Source of the DNA: Desulfonatronum sp. SC1 | GTDB lineage: Bacteria; Desulfobacterota; Desulfovibrionia; Desulfovibrionales; Desulfonatronaceae | Reading direction: 5' to 3' | DNA: 64,000 nt | Assembly (NCBI RefSeq): GCF_003046795.1 | Contig: NZ_PZKN01000001.1 | Span: 62,001-126,000 of the forward strand | Shown: one piece after another, positions 57,499 to 64,000 of the stretch | Layout: the number at the start of each line of letters is the position of its first letter | How positions within the stretch are numbered: the first letter of the stretch is position 1 | Notes under the pieces: generated by a model | Seen by the model: only the letters and a program-made list of their open reading frames with translations | The model's database searches: none | Told to the model about the DNA's origin: nothing | Position numbers and translations under genes: made by a program

Positions 57499-60400
57499 CT
57501 AGCTGCGGCGAACTTGGCTTCGACGACAAATGTTTTTGAAATCACAACCAAAACAACGCCCCTCAATTTGCTCGGACGGTCCATGATCAAATTCCCGATC
57601 TCGGATGTTTCTCGCAGTTTCAACTAATTGGGCACGGACGTAACGGAGTTGGTCGTCTGTGAGGTCTACAGTAATTTCCATGCGATCCGGATTAGTTTCA
57701 CCGATATATCGAACCAATCCTTGCTGAGGTTCATATTCAAGTTCGTGTACAGCAGCTAGACCGTAAACGCCTATCTGCATAGCCATTAAGTCATGCGTGA
57801 GGCCGCTACCCGTATCCTCGTCAGCATCTCCCGATTTAAAGTCAACGATAGTTACGCGTGGCGGGTCGTCGAGACGAACAACATCAATCGCTCCACTAAT
57901 GAGTAGTTGTTCTTCTTGAATGAGTGTTTCGAACTCCTTCTCGGGCTCGAACTCAAGAGTACCTAGTTCTTCGGCAAAACGTACAACGTATTCGGTAACC
58001 CCTGCGATTGCCTTTCTTCTTAAATTTTCTAGTGGAACTCCGGTCGTGTACCGAAGATAGAACATGCCCTGATCGACCAAGTGTATGACGGCTTCATTCA
58101 GACCCGCGCGATCTCCAGCTAATGCTGCCCAATGGGCAGGGTTTTGATGAATAGCCCGAAGCAGGTTGTGAACGCCGCGACCATAGCCGAATTCTTGCCC
58201 GATTGTCGGAGTAAATCCCATAACAACCCTCATGTAGAAATCCTGGGGGCATTCGGTGTAGTACCGCAAGTCCGAAAAGCTGGTGGCAAAGCTAGCTTCT
58301 GTATCAACTGAGATTGGCGAGTAGATAAGCGAGGGTGCTATGTCTACGGCACCCTGGTTTACCACCGCTCCATGGTTTCGAAATATCGGTTCCAACTCTG
58401 TGATAAATCGTGAACGTCGCCGCCCACTACAGGTAACGAACAAATAGCGTTCAGCCCGGGTCATGGCCACATATAGAAGACGTCGTTCATCGTCGTAGTT
58501 GTCGTTGTCAGCCAAACGCGCGGGATCAATATTGGTCACGACGTCTAGATCGAATGGTAGTGAAACTTGCTGCTTAGCGAGCTTGGAGGGAAATCTTTGA
58601 GCGTTGACATCAGCCAGGAAAACAGCCGAAAATTCTAGGCCCTTCGCTGAGTGGATTGTTGTGATAGAAACTGCATCCGGGGATACTAGCAATGGCGCAG
58701 CTTCTGACCTCGCTCGGGAGGAACCCCATTGCATGAGAGCGATAGTTTGCCACTTGAGACTATTTGGAGGTGTCCATCCGGAAGTCTCGATGCCCTTTAT
58801 CAACTTGCTGATTTGCCCAATATGGAAGCGCGCAGTTTCCGCATATGCGTTCTGCCCCCAATCCGCAATTCCTGCCTCCTCAAGCAACCAATGAAAGATT
58901 TTCTGGGGAAATACTCGTCGTATTGCCCCCCCGCGCGCAAGCCATCGCCGCGCATCAGCGCAAAAAACCTCTTCTTCACGAAGTCGTAATCCTCGGTCAA
59001 GGGCGTTACGTCTGCAAATAGCTTCGGAAAGCCGTACAAGCCTTTCGGCAGTATCATCAGAAAACGTTAATCCGCGTTGACGCAACTCTATAACCGCCGC
59101 TGGGATCACTTCCGTAGCGCGGGAGTCAACGTTCAGAGTGGTTCGGATGCGATTGGGAAGGGAACCCTGGCGGTCTTCGTTGCCCATGAACGAATCAACG
59201 CCTGAAGCTAAAGCAAACGCGGACAAGACGAGCAGGCTTTCAGGCTGTGAAAATAGGTCAGGACCACCTCTTACAACAGCTGGAATCCCACGATCTTGAA
59301 GTGCGTTCTGGTACGTGCGAATGTCAGTACCGGATCTAACGAGTATCGCTACATCGCCGAAACTTATACCGCGTTCTTTGTCACGTACGTCGTGTGACGC
59401 TCCTTGACCATCCACATAACGAACCAAATGATCAATGCTCTCAGCTATCCAAGACGCCTCATCGTCACGATCGACGAAGCGTATGAGTGCAACATGGTTG
59501 TCGTGCTGGTCAATCCTAGATTCACGGCCATGAGCCATATCGGGGTTGGTCATACCACCACGTTCTTGAATTGTTTGTGACCACTCATTCGCTATTTGAA
59601 TAATGCGCTCTGTGGACCGGTAGTTTGCGGGCAGTTCAACAACTCGGCCATCGGGAGCTGGTTCGATTTCCATGTAGAGCGAACCCATCAAGTCCACACG
59701 ACCACCGCGAAATGCATAGATCGCTTGTCTGTGGTCGCCGACTGCTGTCATGTGTCCATTGTCTCGGACTATCGAACGGATAATTCGATCCTGAACCGGA
59801 TTAATGTCTTGGACTTCGTCTACAACGAGATGGGACCAACAATCTTCAAAACGCGTGCGAAACACGCCGTCGGCTTCAAGACGTTTAAGTAATTCAGATT
59901 GAACTGTGCCGAAATCGAAAAATCTCCTCGCCCTGAGATAGGAGTAGTATCTTGCGGCAGAATCACCAAATCTCTCAGACAGATCATCAGTGCCTACCGG
60001 GGTGAGGAGCTCTGAGTCCATACACCAATCCCGCTCCTCGCGAACATCTGCCGGTATCGGCTCGCTGGACAGTTGAACATCGAGAAGTCCGTGTTCGTTC
60101 AATTGATCATATCCGTTTCGAAACAACTCATACGCAGCAAATTTTCCGCTTACCGCACCAGCGCGTTCGGCACTTGATCGAAAAGGCTGTAGACCCAAGA
60201 CATTCCACCAGCCTTGTTCGATAAAAGAAATTCTTCCCGCATCATCCAACACATCGAACATGTAGTAATCCGCAGGAGCGAAGTCCCGTAACGCTTTAAG
60301 GCAGAAACCATGGATTGTGCCGATATACATACCTCCCAGGGTAGGCTCCTCGTCGTCTTTGGTCACTCGTTCGAGCCAGGAGCGAATTCTAAATTTTAGC

Positions 60401-60624
60401 TCCTCCGCTGCTTCATTCATAAATGTAAAGGCAACGATCTTGTCCTTCGAAACTCCATCCACTGCAACCCACCACGCAACTCGACGAGCCATGACTTCGG
60501 TTTTCCCGGAGCCTGCTCCGGCAATAACTAGCAGCTGACGATGGGGTGACGCAACAGCTTCTCTTTGCTCACTATTTAGGTTTTCAAGCAGAATGTCGCG
60601 AGCATATTCGGGATTGATTGGCAT
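57499..60624 (-). CDS. UvrD-type helicase fused to a PD-(D/E)xK Fe-S nuclease (AddA/RecB-like)
   Basis: 1041 aa. N-terminal SF1A helicase: Q-motif NLNSEQREAV, Walker A AGAGSGKT (35-42), motif II VVDEVQDINPVQ, VGDHRQAIYAFRG, SITTIHSAKGLEF, and VAMTRAER (motif VI). The C-terminal nuclease has SGAIDVV...VDFKSG (about 915-945), and a four-Cys Fe-S set: TECPQDFY (about 770) plus CFGCDFKNIC (near the end; CxxCxxxxxC), as in AddB and Cas4. It starts 3 bp after the stop of the C5 methyltransferase gene, so they form an operon. Likely DNA processing or defence. Confidence 0.9.
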   Translation of the reverse strand: MPINPEYARDILLENLNSEQREAVASPHRQLLVIAGAGSGKTEVMARRVAWWVAVDGVSKDKIVAFTFMNEAAEELKFRIRSWLERVTKDDEEPTLGGMYIGTIHGFCLKALRDFAPADYYMFDVLDDAGRISFIEQGWWNVLGLQPFRSSAERAGAVSGKFAAYELFRNGYDQLNEHGLLDVQLSSEPIPADVREERDWCMDSELLTPVGTDDLSERFGDSAARYYSYLRARRFFDFGTVQSELLKRLEADGVFRTRFEDCWSHLVVDEVQDINPVQDRIIRSIVRDNGHMTAVGDHRQAIYAFRGGRVDLMGSLYMEIEPAPDGRVVELPANYRSTERIIQIANEWSQTIQERGGMTNPDMAHGRESRIDQHDNHVALIRFVDRDDEASWIAESIDHLVRYVDGQGASHDVRDKERGISFGDVAILVRSGTDIRTYQNALQDRGIPAVVRGGPDLFSQPESLLVLSAFALASGVDSFMGNEDRQGSLPNRIRTTLNVDSRATEVIPAAVIELRQRGLTFSDDTAERLVRLSEAICRRNALDRGLRLREEEVFCADARRWLARGGAIRRVFPQKIFHWLLEEAGIADWGQNAYAETARFHIGQISKLIKGIETSGWTPPNSLKWQTIALMQWGSSRARSEAAPLLVSPDAVSITTIHSAKGLEFSAVFLADVNAQRFPSKLAKQQVSLPFDLDVVTNIDPARLADNDNYDDERRLLYVAMTRAERYLFVTCSGRRRSRFITELEPIFRNHGAVVNQGAVDIAPSLIYSPISVDTEASFATSFSDLRYYTECPQDFYMRVVMGFTPTIGQEFGYGRGVHNLLRAIHQNPAHWAALAGDRAGLNEAVIHLVDQGMFYLRYTTGVPLENLRRKAIAGVTEYVVRFAEELGTLEFEPEKEFETLIQEEQLLISGAIDVVRLDDPPRVTIVDFKSGDADEDTGSGLTHDLMAMQIGVYGLAAVHELEYEPQQGLVRYIGETNPDRMEITVDLTDDQLRYVRAQLVETARNIRDREFDHGPSEQIEGRCFGCDFKNICRRSQVRRS

Positions 60625-60627
60625 TGT

Positions 60628-61665
60628 TCAAGTTCCTGTTTCAGAAGTGATGGCGTTTAGCAAAGCTGTTGCATGCAGCTGGGCAAACCTGGGGGGAAAA
60701 GCGTTTCCAATCATTTTGGCCGCAAGGTAACGGCCCCGCGACATATCAAACTTATAATTCTTTGGAAAACCTTGCAAAAGTGCGGCTTCTCTAAGGGTAA
60801 TTGCGCGATGTTGTTCAGGATGCAGAAAGCGGCCCTTGGATGGATTAATGCAACCACCCGTTATCGTTGGCGAAGGCTTGTCCCAGCTCATCCGGCCATA
60901 GATGTCTTTAAAGCCGTCACAATTTTTGTGACATTCTAGCTGGTACTTTTTCGGCAAGTCGGTCCGACTACCTCCATTAAGAGGGATCTTCTCAATTAGT
61001 TTTTGCACCTCTTCAGAGCGGCGAATTTCATAGTTATGAAGCACATCGTTACTGTTTTCCGGTCTCTCGAGTCGGCGTAAAGCCCAAGCGACGGTCTTTC
61101 TGTATTTTGGAATTTCGCCGAATCGCGGTTGTTGACCAAATGTCGCTATCAGCACCATGCGCCGCCGGCGTTGCGGCGTACCGTAGTCGGCGGCATTAAG
61201 GACTTCGACGTTGGATTGATAGCCCAGTTTCCTTATCTCCCTTTTGAACTTCTCAAGCCGCGCATCTACCGCCAGGCCAGGAACGTTCTCCATTAGAATC
61301 GACTTAGGCACAAAGGCGCGAACAAATTTGAGAAACTGGAAGAGTAAGTCGTTCATTGGTTCCTCAACATTCACGCTACCGTTCAAGGTACGAAGCGTCG
61401 AGAACCCTTGACAAGGCGGGCATCCCGCCAGGAGTGTCAGTTCTCCGGGCTTAAGATTTAACTGCTTGAGAAGGTAGGATGGGCGAATTTTTCGAATATC
61501 TTTTCGAAGTAGAACAGTGCCAGGATGGTTTAATTCGTAGGTGTCACAGGCAAGAGTATCGCTTTCGACGGCTGCGACCACCTGGAATCCAGCGTACCGC
61601 AGCCCCAGCGACAGCCCACCACAGCCGCTGAAAAGATCTATCGCAGTATGACGTTTGTTTAACAA
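60628..61665 (-). CDS. DNA (cytosine-5-)-methyltransferase
   Basis: 345 aa. Motif I DLFSGCGGLSLGL, catalytic PCQ in AGCPPCQGFSTL (motif IV), ENVPGL (VI), GTPQRRRRMV (VIII), LREAALLQGFP (IX), MIGNAFPPRFA (X). The target-recognition region between VIII and IX is short. TTG start with GGGAGG 7 nt upstream. First gene of the unit; the helicase-nuclease follows. Target sequence cannot be read. Confidence 0.94.
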   Translation of the reverse strand: MLNKRHTAIDLFSGCGGLSLGLRYAGFQVVAAVESDTLACDTYELNHPGTVLLRKDIRKIRPSYLLKQLNLKPGELTLLAGCPPCQGFSTLRTLNGSVNVEEPMNDLLFQFLKFVRAFVPKSILMENVPGLAVDARLEKFKREIRKLGYQSNVEVLNAADYGTPQRRRRMVLIATFGQQPRFGEIPKYRKTVAWALRRLERPENSNDVLHNYEIRRSEEVQKLIEKIPLNGGSRTDLPKKYQLECHKNCDGFKDIYGRMSWDKPSPTITGGCINPSKGRFLHPEQHRAITLREAALLQGFPKNYKFDMSRGRYLAAKMIGNAFPPRFAQLHATALLNAITSETGT

Positions 61666-61667
61666 AC
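61653..61667. promoter_or_regulatory. Perfect palindrome over the methyltransferase start codon
   Basis: GTTTGTTTAACAAAC, a 7-1-7 perfect palindrome covering the TTG start. It could be an operator or a translation-control hairpin. Upstream, 61668-61944 contain GGTCTTGCTTTTTGATGATC (a repeat end also seen at 46.6 kb) and a tail-like frame (GFKAVGRRIIEKV) of unknown origin. Confidence 0.55.
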
Positions 61668-61944
61668 GGTTACCTCCCTTGGTAGACTGAAAAAAATGCG
61701 GGTGCTGGGCCCAGGTCTTGCTTTTTGATGATCTTATTCCAATTTGGCTTGGGGTCAGGCCGAGCCAATATCCTGAATTGTCTGGCGATATGTTTCAATA
61801 CAGGCCATTATTTTTCCTTAGAATGCCCATTGTATGATTCTGGTTCCTCACGAAACGCCGACTCGACGTTGGTGACTTTCTCAATGATTCTTCTCCCAAC
61901 TGCCTTGAATCCCAGCTTCGCTTGAGTGCGAGGACGATTTCCAC

Positions 61945-62142
61945 TCAATCCGATAAGTAGCCATCGCGCTTCAAAACCTCCATGACCTTATCGTGAGAGA
62001 TTGTCGGTTCTTCTCGACGCTCAGCTATAACGGCCAAATCATCCATAAGCTCCTGATATTCCTCAACAGGCAATATGACTGCCCGTTTATGTCCCGCGGA
62101 ATCAGTCACATACTCAGGATTGTATTTCTCTGCAGGCAGCAT
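61945..62142 (-). CDS. Phd/YefM-type antitoxin, no partner seen
   Basis: 65 aa. MLPAEKYNPEYVTDSAGHKR and AVILPVEEYQELMDDLAVIA are typical of small antitoxins of the Phd/YefM group. GGAGG precedes ATG 62142. No toxin gene follows; downstream lies only repeat debris, so it is an orphan or relic. Confidence 0.72.
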   Translation of the reverse strand: MLPAEKYNPEYVTDSAGHKRAVILPVEEYQELMDDLAVIAERREEPTISHDKVMEVLKRDGYLSD

Positions 62143-62203
62143 GGTAACCTCCATTATGCAGCATTCAGCTCATCTTCAAGAATATTCGTCCCTACACTGT
62201 AAA

Positions 62204-62400
62204 GACTTCGCAAAGTAACACTTCTTTCCACCTACGCTGGTCAACACCGTTCTAAGAAATTACCGGGAATATTTTAATAAATTGGATTGAAGTCAGCATT
62301 ATGCGGTAATCATGGGTTCATTCTCAGGGACGGTGCATAAAGCTGACTTCAACGGAAAAAATGAATCCTGCAAAACCCCACGCCCCAAGCAGTGCATCCC
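62204..62400 (+). repeat. Second dispersed repeat family, copy 2
   Basis: Colinear with 39783-40055 (shorter, with a deletion in the AT-rich part). Hairpin GAAGTCAGCATTATG (62289-62303) with CATAAAGCTGACTTC (62336-62350); also GGGTTCATTCTCAGGGACGG and CACGCCCCAAGCAGTGCA. It occupies most of the gap between the antitoxin and the GNAT gene. Confidence 0.82.
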
Positions 62401-62471
62401 GCCTATCACCCCTACGCTAGAAACATCAAGCCCGAGCCTTGGTCGCTCAATGCCCGGACCGGTCGGCGTTT

Positions 62472-62972
62472 TCATCCATATACCTCCGGCTCATCCTGCT
62501 GCCTGGCCCCCTCACCAATCAGCACCTCCATCAGCTCAAACCGTATCCCATGCTGTTCCAACAAAGGATGTTGCGGGGCGGTGCCTGGCGCTGGGCCAAA
62601 GCCCAGCTTCATGAAGAAAGGAACCGAGGTGCTCCGGGCAATGGTATGCACCCGGCAACAGCCTTGTTCCCTGGCGCTCTCCAGCAGGGCCGTTGCCAGC
62701 CGTGTTCCCACGCCCCGGCCCCGCATGGCCGCGTCCACGGCCAGGTGGCGGAGCTCCACCTCGCCTTGGTCGTCCCAAACGGCAACCAGGCCCCCGATAA
62801 TCCGGCCATCCATCTCTGCCGCGATCACGGTCTCCCGGCCCAGGGCCTTGAATTTTCCGCGCACGTCCCGGTCCAAACCCAGCGGTTTCCACAGGGCCGT
62901 CCACAGCAGCTCGTCCAGTTCCAGCGCCTGGGACGGGGACAATGCGGTCCGGAGAATCACATCCTTATCCAT
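62472..62972 (-). CDS. GNAT family N-acetyltransferase
   Basis: 166 aa. Motif A: LAVDAAMRGRGVGTRLATAL, preceded by VAVWDDQGEVELRH and followed by FFMKLGFGPAPGTAP. Unlike many GNATs it has an acid-rich tail. Substrate unknown. Upstream (62973-63111) a small CCGAATTTTCGG palindrome is the only structure seen. Confidence 0.87.
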   Translation of the reverse strand: MDKDVILRTALSPSQALELDELLWTALWKPLGLDRDVRGKFKALGRETVIAAEMDGRIIGGLVAVWDDQGEVELRHLAVDAAMRGRGVGTRLATALLESAREQGCCRVHTIARSTSVPFFMKLGFGPAPGTAPQHPLLEQHGIRFELMEVLIGEGARQQDEPEVYG

Positions 62973-63111
62973 GGCAACATAGCGATTTTCCGAGTTTCTT
63001 AAGACAATAATCCGAATTTTCGGATTCCTTGTGCCGAGAATTACAGCATAATTTTCCGGATGGTAACAGGAAGGACCACAGGCGGGACCGCTGGATGGTT
63101 ATGATTAATGT

Positions 63112-63435
63112 CTAAAATGCGAACATTCTCTGCAATACCGAAGAAACTTCCAATTGAACCTTTGGATCGATCGCCCCGAGCTTTTTCACTAGGCGTTCCT
63201 TGTCTATCGTTCGAATCTGATCCAATACAATGTGACCATGTTTCTTTTTGAACGTGCAGGGAACCCGCGTTGGATAATCCTTGCTGGTCGATGTCATAGG
63301 AGCGACGATCACGGTGCGGATATGCCTGTTCATTTCATCCGGCGAGATAATCAGGCAGGGTCTGGTCTTCTGGATTTCGGACCCAACGGTCGGATCAAGC
63401 CCTACCAGGTAAACGTCAAAGCGTTTGACTACCAT
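63112..63435 (-). CDS. mazF: MazF/PemK family toxin
   Basis: 107 aa endoribonuclease toxin. KRFDVYLVGLDPTVGSEIQK and TRPCLIISPDEMN give the MazF fold, with VIVAPMTS and TIDKERLVKKLG following. ATG 63435 overlaps the mazE stop; a GTG two codons upstream is an alternative. Confidence 0.93.
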   Translation of the reverse strand: MVVKRFDVYLVGLDPTVGSEIQKTRPCLIISPDEMNRHIRTVIVAPMTSTSKDYPTRVPCTFKKKHGHIVLDQIRTIDKERLVKKLGAIDPKVQLEVSSVLQRMFAF

Positions 63436-63683
63436 TGCCACTCTTCCTCATCCCACGAATGTGAAAGATCACTCCCCACGAGAAGAGGCGCATCATCCGC
63501 ATTTTTCCGCATCGTTTCAAAAGCCTTATCCCATCCTTCCCGCGGATTTTGAACCGAACGGATGATGATCTGATTGTTTTTAACCTCCATTTCAACATCG
63601 CCGATAATCCCCGTTTGTTCGAGAATAGGCTTTGGGATGCGCAATCCCTGAGAATTACCGATCTTGACGACATGCGCTCTCAT
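63429..63683 (-). CDS. mazE: MazE-type antitoxin (AbrB/SpoVT fold)
   Basis: 84 aa. N-terminal VVKIGNSQGLRIPKPILEQT swapped-hairpin DNA-binding domain, then an acidic tail binding the toxin. GGAGG before ATG 63683. First gene of the mazEF operon. Confidence 0.93.
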   Translation of the reverse strand: MRAHVVKIGNSQGLRIPKPILEQTGIIGDVEMEVKNNQIIIRSVQNPREGWDKAFETMRKNADDAPLLVGSDLSHSWDEEEWQW

Positions 63684-63710
63684 GAGCCACCTCCTGATTT
63701 ATGTTGCCAC

Positions 63711-63739
63711 ATTGTAATTACGCCTTTTAAGCGTGTCAA
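63711..63739 (-). promoter_or_regulatory. mazEF promoter
   Basis: Minus-strand TTGACA (63734-63739), 17-bp spacer, TACAAT (63711-63716): near-consensus sigma-70 promoter 28 bases before the ATG. The spacer contains the inverted CGCTTAAAAGGCG, a possible MazE site. Confidence 0.8.
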
Positions 63740-63907
63740 TCAGCAACTTAAAACGCCACTCGTCAGTTCAGATACGCGTTCAATCCCGGCTCGCGTAGTT
63801 CGACGGCCCGTGAGGCGGCCAGGTAGTTGCCTGTTTCTGTACAGCCTGTGGGTGCGGTTTGGGCGAAAGGCAAAACCATAGCAACCACATTCCGCGATGT
63901 CGCAACG

Positions 63908-64000
63908 TCACATCACCACGCAACAGGCCACGGCCAAGGCGACCACCAGGCTTGGAACCCGGACCACCAGGCTGGAGAAGGTGATCCTGGTGCCGAAGCG
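63908..64000 (-). CDS. Possible C-terminus of a membrane protein (partial)
   Basis: The last 30 codons of a minus-strand frame entering from the right edge, hydrophobic at the end (VVALAVACCVVM, then stop). Not recognised. A second minus-strand frame ending LREPGLNAYLN at 63763 also looks gene-like but is not joined to it in frame. Confidence 0.3.
   Translation of the reverse strand, partial: RFGTRITFSSLVVRVPSLVVALAVACCVVM

Noticed and set aside
57499-61665. DISARM or BREX system
   Set aside because: Neither drmA/drmB/drmC nor pglZ/brxC-type genes are present; only the methyltransferase and a helicase-nuclease.

Overview
The window is GC-rich bacterial chromosome. Gene order, the short ThiC and EF-Ts forms, a GH57 enzyme and a probable selenoprotein suggest a member of the Desulfobacterota close to Desulfovibrionales; this is inference from gene content only. 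No rRNA, tRNA or CRISPR array was found.

Layout. (1) 1-11.5 kb, minus strand: the housekeeping block rpsB-tsf-pyrH-frr-uppS-cdsA-dxr-rseP, followed by tsaB, a GH57 glycosidase, a small membrane-anchored protein and apbE, which is cut by the window edge. (2) 11.6-16.6 kb, plus strand: a TPP riboswitch with a terminator, then thiS-thiG-thiH-thiF-thiE-thiC. (3) 16.5-28.4 kb: an accessory island bounded by an 88-bp direct repeat of the 3' end of thiC. It holds a type I restriction-modification locus (hsdR, hsdM, hsdS) interrupted by a HigBA toxin-antitoxin pair and a RAYT transposase, an AAA ATPase/DUF4276 pair, a PIN/RHH pair, an acyltransferase and a RelE/RelB pair. HsdS is unusual: one target-recognition domain fused to a C-terminal HTH. 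(4) 28.5-34.5 kb: a GNAT enzyme, carB and an acyl-CoA ligase. (5) 34.5-40.4 kb: small accessory genes (cupin, GNAT, DUF6868, SH3) and a two-gene unit joining a HEPN-type protein to an AT-rich HExxH protein, all among dispersed repeats. (6) 40.4-45.2 kb: IclR regulator, choline-sulfatase, anaerobic sulfatase-maturating enzyme and a betaine/choline-type binding protein, a coherent choline-O-sulfate locus. (7) 45.4-47.1 kb: exported MsrA and MsrB; MsrB has an in-frame UGA exactly at its catalytic cysteine and reads on to a normal C-terminus, so it is probably a selenoprotein. (8) 47.1-57.1 kb: a patchwork of single genes (dienelactone hydrolase, VOC, EamA, a four-gene DUF3592-type membrane operon, LysE, IlvN, MATE, TetR, ADP-ribosylglycohydrolase). 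(9) 57.5-64 kb: a C5 DNA methyltransferase coupled to a UvrD-type helicase with a C-terminal Fe-S nuclease domain (candidate defence pair), an orphan antitoxin, a GNAT enzyme and MazEF.

Two themes recur. At least four dispersed repeat families are scattered through the accessory regions, one of them inside the cdsA-dxr operon. In addition, pieces of genes, mostly 3' ends (thiC, an RHH antitoxin, a VOC protein, part of an SH3 protein), are duplicated without indels around accessory modules, which suggests that cargo was gained by recombination at gene ends.
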